DNA of 64,000 bases, from contig CM114272.1 of assembly GCA_050084515.1 (NCBI GenBank), forward strand, positions 31,992,001-32,056,000, written 5' to 3'. The notes beneath the pieces were generated by a model. The model did no database searches. It saw only the letters and a list, made by a program, of their open reading frames with translations, and was not told the DNA's origin. Below, one piece after another: positions 52,301-63,350 of the stretch. A program made the position numbers and the translations under genes. Origin of the DNA: Blasia pusilla (taxonomy: Eukaryota; Marchantiophyta; Marchantiopsida; Blasiales). Positions within the stretch are counted from its first letter, which is position 1; each line of letters starts with the position of its first letter.

Positions 52301-53224
52301 AGCTGAGCAACGTCGTTTGAGGATGCGACATATCACAATTGTTGCTTTGGTGAGCCCCATGACGACATTTTGGGGCATCGATCCTCACGAGAAGGATTGC
52401 TTGTATCAGTGGCGGTTCTTACCATTTGGGTTAAAGAATGCCCCAAATGAGTTATGGATAGGATCTTGGCAGGTCTTGATTTTGCTAGGTGCTATATTGA
52501 TGATGTTGTAGTCTTTACCGCCATGGAAGAGGAGCATGAGCGACATCTAGAGGAGATGTTTCGACGATCGTAGTTACTTGGGCTGAAGCTACATCCAGGC
52601 AAGTGCAATTTCTTCTACGACCAGATTGAGTACTTGGATCATACGATATACCAAGGTGGCCTTGGTATGCAGCAAACAAAGAAAGAGGCTATTTCATGCA
52701 TTCCACACCCTACAGATATGAGTCGAGTTCGTGCATTCATGGGATTGGCGAATTTGTCTCCACGGTACGTCAAGGGTTTTAGTTCGATTGCAAAGCCGCT
52801 AACCTTGTTGACCAAGGTGGATGAGGAGTGACACCTAAGGGATGAGCAAAAGAGAGCATTTCAGTTGCTCAATGACAGATTGACGTCCGTGCCCATATTG
52901 AGGAGATTGATCGAGGGGCGTCCTTTCCAATTGCATACCCATTGTAGCATGTTGGGGCTTGGAGTCGTGCTCACCGAGCATGACGATGATGGTAGAGAGT
53001 TCGTGGTGGCTTACCCTAGTCGCTCGAACAGCATTGTAGAGATGAAGCATAGCTCATATGAAGGTGAGTGCTTGGTCGCGATGTGGGTTGTTGCACATTT
53101 TAGATGTTATTTATTCGGCAACCCCTTAACCATCATTGCTGATCATCAGCCACTTAAGTGGTGGATGGAGTCCGACAAGCTTACACGAAAGCTTGCTCTT
53201 TTGTTACAGGAGTATGACTTCTAG
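52301..53224 (+). pseudogene. Reverse transcriptase (C-terminal half) and RNase H of copy A
   Basis: The RT begins abruptly after GTGAGCCCCATG, which in copy B leads instead into a linker and the RT start. So the RT fingers and the motif A Asp are deleted here. What remains: YQWRFLPFGLKNAP, a YIDD box in another frame (CYIDDVVVF, about 52490), KCNFFYDQIEYLDHTI, RAFMGLANLSPRYVKGFSSI, then RNase H (FQLHTHCSMLGLGVVL, where the first catalytic Asp is His; SSYEGECLVAMWVVAHFR; IIADHQPLKWW). The frame ends in TAG at 53222. At least one frameshift and several stops are present. Confidence 0.82.
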
Positions 53225-53540
53225 GTGGTGCATAGACTTGGTGATGCATAGACCATGCTCGAGGCTTGGTGCTTGTTGGCATGGCCAGAGTGATGAGGAG
53301 TTGGTGCCAGGATGGCACGCGTCAGCCTATTTGGGCTTGTTGGCCATGGAGAGCCACATTGCTGAGACTTTGATGGCGAGGTCTGATGGAGAGTCCTTAG
53401 ATCTAGAGGCCGGTGAGGAGACGACATGTGGTCAAGACATTCACAACGATGGAGTGGTCTTGGAGTACTTGCATACAAACAACGTCGCGAGCATAGTGGG
53501 TGCTAGAGAGCGGGATCAGATCCTACAGCGAGCCCGACGG

Positions 53541-54330
53541 TTATGGTGGGAGGAGACACATGTGTTGCGAGTTTGGGAGGATGGTAGAGTGCGTGTAGTG
53601 CCTCATCCTTTGGAGAGAGCACGTTTGGTGCGTCATGCCCACGAGGAGTTGGGTCATTTTGGAGTAAAGTGGACATACAACTTGCTTTAGATACAATATT
53701 GATGGTGAGGCATGTAGACTGACGTTCATCAGTTTGTTGCCATACGCATGGTGTGTGATCAAGTCCGAGCATTGTTCAATGCTCCGACTCCACAATTGCA
53801 TCCACTTCAGATCATGGATTTATGTTATAGATGGAGTTTGGATTTTGCAAGACCTTTGCCTTTGACGGAGCGCCATAGTCGTTATGTGTTGGTGATGGTT
53901 GAGCACTTCTCGAAGTGGATAGAGTTGGTTGCAATTCCTGACAAAGTGAGTGAGTAGCGTATGCTTTCCTAGATTGAGTGTTGAGTCATTACGGTGTACC
54001 AGCTGAGGTGTTGACAGACTAGGGTACAGAGTTTCGTGGGGAGTTTTGAGCCTTGTGTGATAAGGCGCTCATCGACCACCGCACCACTTCGCGAGATCAT
54101 CCTAAGGCGGATGGACTAGTGGAGAGGGTTGCACAGACGATGAAGAGAGGTTTACGCAAGTATGGCTTGCACAGAGGTCACCTAGGAGATTGGGACCTCC
54201 AGTTGCCGTGGTTGGCGATGGAATATAGATTCAACAGGTAGGCATCCTTAACGTCTTTCTCACCATACTTGTTGCTTTATGGCCGAGATCCAGATTAACC
54301 TGCGGCCATTCGTCGAAATGTTGGTGAGGT
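53541..54330 (+). pseudogene. Integrase core of copy A
   Basis: It follows RNase H after a broken spacer. The zinc-binding start reads RHAHEELGHFGVKW. The catalytic core is split over frames: WSLDFARPLP with the first Asp (about 53850), VLTD-stop-GTEF with the second Asp (about 54015), and HPKADGLVERVAQTMKRGL with the Glu (about 54130), a D-D-E arrangement. Stops include TAG inside the D-Q-G-T-E-F motif, again where CAG is expected. Confidence 0.8.
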
Positions 54331-54874
54331 GTTAAACCTTGATGACCCTGTTGTATGGATGCGAGCATGTTCTCAGAGGGCTGAGCTATTTCAGAGAGTG
54401 ATCCCCATGGCGTTTGAGAACTTGGCGATTGCGCAACATCGGGATACGTTGAGATATGCGACTATTCGGGGAGGTGGTTATCGACCTACTATCCGGAGGT
54501 TTCATCAAGAAGACTATATCTGCTTGCAGCAGACGGCACCCACAACGTTGGATGTGACTTCATGGCGCACCATCTTGAGAATGCGTGATATTTTGCCATC
54601 CGGTGTTCTCTTATTGGAGGGATGCGATGGTATGGTTTGGAAGGGCCATATGCGTAACTGTGCGCCATGTCATCTTCGGAACATTGATGGTAGAGTTGAT
54701 CCGAGCTTAGCAATAGTTCCTGCAGGCTTGCGATGTATGTTCTGTGGTTCTGCCCATGGTGTAGGCACTATGCTAGTCTGTGATGGGTGTTCAAGAGGGT
54801 GGCATATGGCATGTCTGACGCCACCTCTCACTAGGTTTCATTAGGGACGATGGATGTGTCCCAGATGCACATAG
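54329..54874 (+). pseudogene. Integrase C-terminus with PHD finger of copy A
   Basis: This open frame begins with the usual integrase tail (AELFQRVIPMAFENLAIAQH) and a GVLLLEGCDGMVWKGHMRN segment. It ends in a Cys4-His-Cys3 PHD finger: CMFC, eleven residues, CDGC, four residues, H, two residues, C, then WMCPRC. PHD fingers read histone H3 tails. A TAG at 54842 falls inside the finger; copy C has CAG at this site (57955-57957 on the minus strand) and runs through to the same end. Copy C has instead lost the His (Tyr). The family's ancestral finger was therefore probably intact. Confidence 0.85.
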
Positions 54875-55041
54875 AGTAGGTAGTTCTAGATTCTGATTTA
54901 TGTTTGTAACATGGATGACAAGAAGGCGACTAACGATGGGGCCACATGAGCACTCGGCCTTTTTGCTCTTAGCGTCGGAGAGATGTATGTCATGGTAGGT
55001 AGGGATAGATGGCTATCTAGGGTTAGAGGGATCTAACCACC

Positions 55042-55056
55042 CTCTAGGGGGGCGAT
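55042..55056 (+). promoter_or_regulatory. Polypurine tract before 3' LTR of copy A
   Basis: CTCTAGGGGGGCGAT lies immediately before the LTR start TGGAGATATTTTGG. The matching place in copy C reads TAGAGGGACGAT, less G-rich. It is the expected second-strand primer site. Confidence 0.55.
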
Positions 55057-55668
55057 TGGAGATATTTTGGTACTTCTTGTCTCATTTTTTGGATGCCATG
55101 ATTTAGCATGGGATCGTGCGTGTTTGTGTGTATGTTTGTAGACAGAAATATAGATTGTGTAGCGATGTGTATGCGCACGACAACTGTCACCACTTTTTAG
55201 GATAGATCGGAGAGATCTGGTAGAGCGCCTTTGGGAGTAGAAGAGGACACGCTCAAGAGTTCGAGGATGACCCGCGAAGGTCCTGGGAAACCTGAGTGCA
55301 GGCTTTCCGTTCGTTTCGGCTCATTTGGAGCCATATGTAGAAACTTACTATTTTGGGTAACTTTCTATATTTAGTAGAGTTGACTTTCCACTTTGGAAAG
55401 TAGCCCTTGATCCGCTACAGCAAGTCAAGAGCCAAGGAGGTGACCTACGAGCATAGGTTACCGAGGAGAGAGCTTGGGAGAGGGAAGGGGGTATACCTCA
55501 AGGAGAGAGAGCATGAGAGCTCATTCTTTCTTTGTTGAACCTTGTGGCATGAGGGGGCAGAACTATGGTCTTGCTTGCCTTGTGAGTGTATCCCAAGCCT
55601 CTCAATAAGAGAGTGGATTTGGTTTGACATTGAGAGAGACATGTGAGAGTGCACACATTGAGAGTTAT

Positions 55669-55670
<2 letters not shown>
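55057..55670 (+). repeat. 3' LTR of copy A, right end lost
   Basis: It starts TGGAGATATTTTGG and matches the 5' LTR from 55185 on and copy C LTR 1 throughout. The final ~30 bases (TGTTGCGAGAGATTGGATC... in the 5' LTR) are replaced by a GA tract starting at 55671. Confidence 0.85.

Positions 55671-55747
<77 letters not shown>
55671..55747. repeat. (GA)n microsatellite at the right end of copy A
   Basis: A 77-base GA tract begins exactly where the LTR reads GAGAGTTATGG. The LTR's own GAGAGA words may have seeded it. Confidence 0.95.
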
Positions 55748-55751
<4 letters not shown>

Positions 55752-55779
55752 AAAAAAATTTAATAGAAATTGGGATGGA

Positions 55780-56330
55780 AAACCCATCGGAATACAAAGA
55801 AGAGGGAGCATAGAGAGCCAAAAACCACGTGGGCCAAAACCGGCCCCGAAGACACAAAAACGGGCCTCCCTCCCCTAACGACCAAAATCACCAACAGTAG
55901 AGACAACATCAACAACACCTATAGAACTATAGTTACTACTAACTGGGCCTCTAGCATTGGCGTCTCCAACCGCCTGAGCCTGCCACAAAAGCCCATTTTC
56001 TTGGGCATGCTGCAAAGCTATGGAGATCTGTTGCCTACAATAAAGTATCATAGTGGCTAAGGACAACCCATTTCTTGACTAGATTATGGGCGCAATCCGT
56101 AAGGAACGAGTCAAACCTCTCCCCCATAGCCCCATACATCTTAATGACTAGGGGGATAATTCGATGTCCGTCATGAAGTCAACTAAAAATGTGGGTCTTT
56201 TTTATCACCGTTGCTCCTTGTAGCAATCTCCTTGTGCCACTACTTGGGCCCGCACCGCCTCCCACGTAGGATCCGTCACTACAACATCCCCTAAACCACC
56301 ACCTCAGACTCCCGTGTCATGTAGAGATCA
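55780..56330 (-). pseudogene. Second fragment of RLE-type non-LTR element (C-terminus)
   Basis: Minus-strand reading gives GDVVVTDPTWEAVRAQVVAQ (about 56295-56236) and, in a later frame, LATMILYCRQQISIALQHAQ (about 56063-56004). These parallel GDLLVVDPTRSDLVCRAA and LSVVTTYFRQCISMALQRAQ in the element at 38-41.6 kb. The distance between the two blocks is also similar. Only the endonuclease-like core and tail survive, between two GA tracts. Confidence 0.65.
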
Positions 56331-56383
56331 ACACGGATAAGGGAATCCCGCATGGAGTAGTGCTCTCTCTACACATGGAAGCC

Positions 56384-56999
<616 letters not shown>

Positions 57000-57140
57000 A
57001 TGCGTCAATCACATGTATCATACGCATACACATCGCTATACAACATACATCGTTGTCATCGAACATACACACAACATACACGATACCATGCTAACTCAAG
57101 GCATCCAAACAACAAGACGATAAGTACCAAAATATCTACA
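57000..57140 (-). repeat. Truncated second LTR directly abutting copy C LTR
   Basis: From 57140 leftward the minus strand reads TGTAGATATTTTGGTACTT, GGATGCC and GTTAGCATGGTATC, as the LTR start does. Similarity stops at about 57000, just before the TGTCAC part. Confidence 0.75.
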
Positions 57141-57742
57141 ATTAAATCAATCAAATCTCACATCAACATCTCACACCAAGCTCTCTATGGTATGCACTTT
57201 CTCTCATATTAAACCAAAGCCACTCTCCTCATGAGAGGCTTGAGTTACACACACAAAGGCAGGGAGGACCATAGCTTTGTTGCCTCATGACAAGAGGTTC
57301 AACAAAGAGAGAATGAGCCCTCAAGCTCTCTCCTTCATAACCTATGCTCAGAGGTCACCTCCTTGGCTCTTGACCTGTTGTAGCGGGTCAAGGGCCACTT
57401 CCAAAAGTGGAAAGTCAACTACGCCATAAATAGTAACTTACCCGAAATAGTTTATTTCTCAATATGGCTCCAAATAAGCCAAAAGGAAGGGAAAACTTAC
57501 TCTCGTAGGTTATCCATGGCTTCAGTAGGTCATCCTCGACCTCTTGAGGTTGTCCTCTAGAATCTCTGAAGATGCACTACTAGATCTTGCCGATCTATCC
57601 TAAAAGACGTGACAGTTGTCGTACGCATACACATCGTAACACACCATACATCGTTGTCACCTAACATACACACAAACACACATGATACCATGCTAACTCC
57701 AGGCATCCAAAAAACGAGATGAGAAATACCAAAATATCTCCA
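57141..57742 (-). repeat. LTR 1 of copy C, 602 bp
   Basis: It starts TGGAGATATTTTGG after AGAGGGACGAT and ends GATTTAAT, where copy A has GATTTACA. It includes the shared CTCATTCTCTCTTTGTTGAA and GGTCAAGAGCCAAGGAGGTG words. It gives the best estimate of full LTR length in this family, about 0.6 kb. Confidence 0.8.
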
Positions 57743-57924
57743 ATCGTCCCTCTAGCTAGTGGTTAGGTCCCCTCTAACTTCAGATAGCCATCTATCCCTA
57801 CCTACCATGACATACATCTCTCAGACACTAAGAGCAAAAAGGTCGGGTGCTCATGTGGCCCCATCGTTAGTCGCTTCTTGTCATCCATGTCATAGATACA
57901 AGTAAGAATCTAGAACTACCTACT

Positions 57925-58303
57925 CTATGTACATCTGGGACACATCCATCGTCCCTGAGGAACCCTAGTGACAGGTGGCGTCAAACATGTCATATACCAT
58001 CCTCTCAAACATCCATCACAAACTAACATTGTGGCTACACCACGGGCAGAACCACACAACATACATCGCAAACCTGCAAGAACTACTGCTAAGCTCGGAT
58101 CAATTGTACCATTAATGTTAGGAAGGTGACATGGCGCATAGTTACGCATATGGTTCTTCCAAATCATACCATCGCGTCCCTCCAATAAGAGAACACCACA
58201 TGGCGAAACCTCACGCACTCTCAAGATAGTGTGCCTTGCAATCACATCCAACGTCTTGGATGCCATCTGCTACAAGTAGACATAGTCTTCATGATGGAAC
58301 CTC
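57925..58303 (-). pseudogene. PHD-finger integrase tail of copy C
   Basis: The 113-residue open frame from 58266 (the Met is not a true start; homology continues upstream through a TAG) reads GVLLLEGRDGMIWKNHMRN, then CMLC, eleven residues, CDGC, WYMTC and WMCPRC. The PHD His is Tyr here. Apart from that and the upstream stop the finger is complete. Confidence 0.8.
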
Positions 58304-58420
58304 TGCGCAATTTGGAATTTCGAGCAAAAAGTTATGGTCAATCTTGTAAAGCTGCCATTGCTAGGCAATTTTTAGGGTTAAATTGTGCAAACCCTAAATC
58401 AGCCGCCACACCGGCGGCGG

Positions 58421-58560
58421 CCGTCACCATCATAGTCACCATCAATGGTCGACGGTAAACCGTCACCGTCGACGATCAACAGTCACAATCAACGGTCAAC
58501 GGTCAACCATCACCGTCGACGGTCAACCGTCACTGTCAACGGTCCACCGTCCATTGTCCA
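58421..58560. repeat. GTCAACGGT/CCGTCAC short tandem repeat in copy B leader
   Basis: Variants of CCGTCACCGTCGAC and GGTCAACCGTCA recur about eight times. It contains GTCGAC palindromes and GGT...ACC inverted words. The matching part of copy A has no such array. Confidence 0.75.
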
Positions 58561-59580
58561 CCCTTTGGGTGCCATTTCCGCCATTACAGAGTGGAGGGTC
58601 TTCCACGACGTTCGTTGATTCCTTGACTTGCGTCGCCATCACGTACTTTGTTTTGGCCGCCACCATCATCGTAGTTTCTTCATCAACCAAGGATGGCAGA
58701 TGACCTCCGATTATGGTGTTTGAGTTTTGATTTCATGCTGCTATGTTGTGATTGGTAGCCGCTCGACGACGATCGAGTATCGTGCCGTGACGCCCGTAGC
58801 CGCAATGCGCCGCCGATTGCCGCTGCGTGCGCTGTGGCGCACCGCACCGCCTCTCGATCGCGGAGCCGCACCGTCATTGTGGAGCGAGTGTGGGATTATT
58901 ATTGATTGAGGAGGGTATCTTTGCCGAGTGCCGCATCCCACCATCGAGGGCCGTGCCGTTACCAGTAGCCGCCTTAAAATCCGCCGCAACGCCCCGACTG
59001 TTCGGGACCGCACTTTCAGTCTATCGAGGAGTTTTGAGCGAGATCGATGACGGGAGGAGTATGACTTGCTGATTGGAGGAGTTGTCTCCACGATCGAGTT
59101 GGGGTCGAGATTTGCAGTTGCTAAGGAGCGACATCGACATGTGTTCAGGTTACCCATTCTGGTTCTTTACCCTACACGTATGAGGGATTATGGGATTTAT
59201 TTGGGGATATTGGGTGTGTGGATGCTGAGAGCATCATTTATGTATGTGGTTTAGGGGACATAGACCTGTGTGGGATGTCCGGAGTTGAGGGTAGGTTGTC
59301 GATGAGATGATAGCCTGGTCGATTTGCCGCACCACGCCGCGTGTTGCCGCACGTTACACGTCTCGGGGAGAGAGAGTGTAGATCGACTGCCGCATGTTTG
59401 GGATGAGTGATTGAGGGATTCCTCACGAGGTTCAAAGTGATAAGGTGAGAGGGGCACGAGGGTCATCACGGAGTCCGGTCGGGACTTTGAGAGGCGAGGT
59501 GGTGAACCCGAGAGTAACTCTAGAGGTTTTACACGGAGTGGCGCGAGGTTTCGAGGGTCTCCACGTGAGGGACCACCTTG
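58561..59580 (+). other. Leader of copy B
   Basis: Rich in CCGC/GCCGCAC words and colinear with 46430-47270 of copy A. No convincing coding frame. It ends at the region equivalent to the gag start. Confidence 0.6.
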
Positions 59581-60913
59581 ACCTCCTTCTGTGTCATCGT
59601 CAGACGAGGGGGAGGGTGTAGAGAAGTTTGTGAGCACATCGCCACACGTTGTGAGTGGTCCTACCAGTTGGGCGTCATTTAGATGGACGGCACGGGGTAG
59701 AGGACCGCGTGAGGTTTTCAGTGCAGAGGCACGATTGAGTTGCACTATTTTATAGCGAGTTTAGGAGTTGGTGCGACTCCCCAACGGGCCAGAACTCTAG
59801 AGAGTTCAACCCATTTACAGATGGAACGGTATGTTCCAAAGATTTAGAGGGGGCCCATGGGCGATTACCATGAGTTCTCTCGAGAGATATGCATGTGAGA
59901 TCGAGGCATGGAGGCTCTACTATGACCCACATTATGTGTCATGGACGGAGCCATTCCCAAATGAGGAGGAGGAGTCAGGAGAGGCTACTGCCTCTTCCAC
60001 TAGTGACGTTTTAGGGGGGGTCACTTGCACAGGAGCAGTTGCACCGTCTAGTCGGGTTCGTCCCAGGTTCAACCCTGTGGTTGAGTTCTTTGCTGAGTTG
60101 AGGGCGAGCTACCAGGGGGTACGGACGGAGAAGTTGCGGAGCATCCACGACTTCCAGAGGCGCATGGGTGAGAGTTTGCGTGAGGCTTACACTCGCTTGC
60201 GCCGGTTGATCAACGTCACTCAGGGGGTGACAGAGGCTCAGGCTATCCAGTCATGGTACGCGATGTTGGACCGGACCCTGCGGACACGGGTGCGAGAGGG
60301 GGTGCTTATTATGAACACCTCCCCTACGTTGAGAGATGTTTTTAGGACTGCCGAGAACATTGAGCGCAACATGGAGGAGGAGAGCGTAGCCACCATGGGT
60401 TCTGGGCGAGAGCAGTCACGATTGTCGGCACCACCCGTGCAACAACGTGGACTCCGAGATAGGTCGACTGTGGCAACACGAGCTCAAGGAGGATACCGGG
60501 AGGCCGTGCCACAGAGACCTGCGCCTTCATATGCGGCTCAGCAGCAGCCGCCTACTATTACTTGTTGGTGATGTGGTGGAGCCCATCATCGGCGCGATTG
60601 CACTCGTCAGGGTCATGGACGTGTGCCTCAGCATGGAGGAGGAGATGGTGCTGCACCAAGAGGTTATCAGTGTGACTATTGTCAGAGGTATGGTCATACA
60701 CGCGCCAGATGTTTCAGTTTACATCCTGAGTTACGTCCGGACCGAGGGCCAGAGAGGGCACCATATCGAGTAGCCGGTCCGGGTGGGCCTAGAGATCGTG
60801 CACTAGGTGGTCCCGTTGGGGGAAGAGGAGCTGGAGTTGCCCGACAGGGGGTGGAGCTGCCCGTGGAGGAGGTAGAGTACCACCACCTAGACGCGCCGAG
60901 GAGACGGACATGA
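59581..60913 (+). pseudogene. gag of copy B with CCHC knuckles
   Basis: Frame breaks occur in the first 250 bases. The best open part is 59831-60571: VVEFFAELRASYQGVRTEKL, TLRTRVREGVLIMNTSPTL, then a Gln/Pro-rich segment. It ends at TGA inside the first knuckle (TCW-stop-CGGAHHRRDC). The same frame then continues from 60572, and 60623-60913 carries the second knuckle CDYCQRYGHTRARC. Confidence 0.8.
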
Positions 60914-60964
60914 GGCCGGGATGGTCGCCGAGATACACCAGCCTACAGAGAGCAGATTGCCGCT

Positions 60965-62001
60965 ATGGCATTGAGGTTACCCGATGCCGGATCCGTGGCA
61001 TCGACATCATATGGAGCACCAGAGATCTGGAGGATCCTGGATGGATGTCGGGGTTGCCGATGGAGGCCGCCGATTGTGACGCGCGTGGAGCGACCGCAGA
61101 GTTGGATCCACAACGAGAGGAAGCCGGTAAGACAGACTAGGCTTCCTCAGTCTTTCACGTTGTCCGAAGCGATGAGGACCCCATCGATGGGTCCTCATCA
61201 AAGTTCTTGGAGAGTTGATAATGTTGTTGGTGTGCAGGCACGCAGGACGATGGGAGAAGCGAGTGCGACGACTCCTATTGTTGATGCTCAGGAGGGGCAT
61301 GTGTCGAGCACGTTGTTGGGGGTGGCCACCGTTGTGTACCGCACTCCTTTATTTTCTGCTTCTGATGTTATGACGTTAGGGGGTACGCCCGCCGAGGCTT
61401 TTCGGCTGGCCGCTTCACTATGTGAGCGCGGAGTTGGAGTTCCTGCACGTTCAAAGGTGATGGCAGAGGAGGTGACGGACCTGCCCTTGGAGCGGATGCT
61501 AGGGCCGTCCACGTCAAATTCATGGCAGGCTGTGACTGCTAGGATGGCGGAGATGCCCGCTAGACCCGCGACAGAGCGTGCCATGGCTTCTCCTGGTGTT
61601 GTGTTGCTGGATAACCGAGGAGAGGTCTTCCAGTTGGTGAGTCCTGGAGGTAGAGCATTTAGTCCGCAGCGCGTCTTGTTGGATTCAGAGCGCAACCCTT
61701 GATGTTGGGGAAAGCGTCATTCAGAGGATTGGGCTTGATGAGAGCCGATGTGGAGTGTTGTCCATTCGGGATCCAGATATCCTTGGGTGGAGCGAGTATC
61801 ACACAGTATATCACCCGACAGGAGGACGTGGTGAGGATTCGCCCGGGACATCCTACAGATGAGTCCGTGGTGCGCGCCAAGGCGATAGTGACTGATGTAG
61901 AGTCCTACGACGTCTTGGTTGGTGGAGCAGTGTTATACCCGATGGGGTTTTCCCTGGATTATTGGGAGGAGTCGCCCTCTGACCAGGATGGCGATCGGTG
62001 A
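60965..62001 (+). pseudogene. Pol N-terminus and protease of copy B
   Basis: The open frame 60965-61702 corresponds to the copy A spacer and runs through 61631 (CAG, where copy A has TAG) into RVLLDS. There a one-base loss shifts the frame before the Gly of D-S-G. The protease second half (VESYDVLVGGAVLYP) lies in the frame 61699-62001. Confidence 0.78.
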
Positions 62002-62379
62002 TGGGCGCCTTAGCTCATTACCTGTTCGATTCACAGGTGTAGTGATCGAGTAACGGCCAGGAGAGATGGCGACCTTAGCGGCATTTAGCAGTGCCATCAC
62101 TTGGCCTAGTGATTCGATTGAGGGACATGTCCATGCAGAGGATACTCCCGTTCCTGACATTTCTATGAAGAGGAGTGTTATGGTAGCTACATCATTCCGT
62201 GGAGGAGAGAGTGCCCGCTGTGGGGCTCGGCGAGGAGCTTCAACGATTGGCAGATGAGCACGTCACGGACCACGTGGAGCGAGGCGTTTGCACCAGAGCG
62301 TGATGGGTCTGAGGAACCCGAGGTAGCAGGGAGTGCTACGATGACACCCTTGGATACCACACCCATTGTGTGGTGTACC

Positions 62380-63350
62380 CCGGAGGAGGGTATTCGAGTG
62401 TTAGATCTCTTTGGAGGGATTAGCACCGGCTTAGCTGCTTTTAGCGAGCAAGAGTGCAATCTGGCCCGATACACGTATGTGGAGAGTGATGATGTTGCGG
62501 CGCGTCTCACTACGACATGTGACGTAATTACGCCTCGTTTTCGACTTATTGTATCGTCCGCGATCTGAGTACCCTGAGTTCCCTACCGAGGATATTTTGT
62601 TGTTGAGGCGCAGGACTTAGAGCGGTAGGGACCATTGATTTGGTAATTGCCGGTTGGCCATGTCGGGGCCAATCGAGTCTTTGGACGAGGCAACGGGTTG
62701 GGTGACACTCGGTCCAGGTTGTTTTGGGAGATGTTGAGGATCTTACGGCAATTGCAGAGCACCGCCTCGTTCTCGGCCTACATTCGGAGAATGTGCCGAT
62801 CTTAGAGACTCCAGTCACGGGTCGTGACGAGTGCTCATCAGTGCGTGCCTGATCGCCCGGAATGTTCTTGGATGCGGCGAGTGTAGGTTCTAGAGCCCAT
62901 CGCCGCGCGTCTATGGTGGACCAACTTGGTGCCCCATGCGGTGTTATGGAGGGCGTATGCAAGAGTGGAGCGCCCCTCCCCTTTGTTAGTGGATTCCATT
63001 TTGGATCCAGTCGTCCGATCACAGAAGCGTGAGGCACGATGATCGACCCCCGACGTGGTCACGGGGTAGGCCAGGCGCGAGGCGCCTTGCCCACGTTGTG
63101 AGTTTTCCGCTTCCTATGCATACAAGGAGGCCGGTCCCGGCTTGGTTTGGGATGACCAGGTTCAGCGGTTTGGTGGAGCCCAACGCCGACGAGAGAGAGC
63201 GGCGATGGGATTTCCCAAAGGAGTGACGGTAGTACCATCAAGTGTCGAGGGCATCACGACGCCATGTCTTGGGTCGTGATGGACCTGAATCGCTTGACAT
63301 GGATCCTCGGCTTGGGAGTGGGCGAGCGGCGTCGTATGAGATCGCGATAG
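62380..63350 (+). pseudogene. C5 cytosine DNA methyltransferase domain of copy B
   Basis: Motif I is better kept here: EEGIRVLDLFGGISTGLAA (62382 on), followed by YVESDDVAAR. Motif IV reads LVIAGWPCRGQS with Pro-Cys at about 62658-62663. The motif VI region has a small indel. Near the end, AGPGLVWDD and VEPNADERER plus GFPKG represent the IX/X region (about 63130-63225) in alternating frames. Several one-base gaps make it non-coding. Comparing A and B shows the domain is inherited by the family and not a chance join in one copy. Confidence 0.8.

Larger units (their letters stand above)
44822..55670 (+). mobile_element. Ty3/gypsy-like retrotransposon encoding a DNA methyltransferase and PHD finger, copy A
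   Basis: This is the fullest copy of the family. In order: 5' LTR (left-truncated, 44822-45342), leader of about 1.9 kb, gag with two CCHC knuckles, retropepsin, C5 cytosine methyltransferase, RT (N-terminal half deleted), RNase H, integrase, PHD finger, polypurine tract and 3' LTR (55057-55670, right end lost in a GA tract). Copy B at 58.3-64 kb matches leader to methyltransferase and extends into the RT part missing here. The order protease-RT-RNase H-integrase is the Ty3/gypsy order. Copy A carries many stops, mostly TAG, and a 1305-bp solo LTR inside gag. Chromovirus elements end integrase with a chromodomain; here a PHD finger takes that place. Confidence 0.88.
57000..58303 (-). mobile_element. 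Methyltransferase-bearing Ty3 family, copy C (3' end only)
   Basis: Read on the minus strand: integrase tail and PHD finger (58303-57925), a short 3' non-coding part, a full LTR (57742-57141), then directly the first ~140 bases of another LTR (57140-about 57000). The 5' remainder is absent; at about 58303 it meets the leader of copy B in the opposite orientation. Confidence 0.82.
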
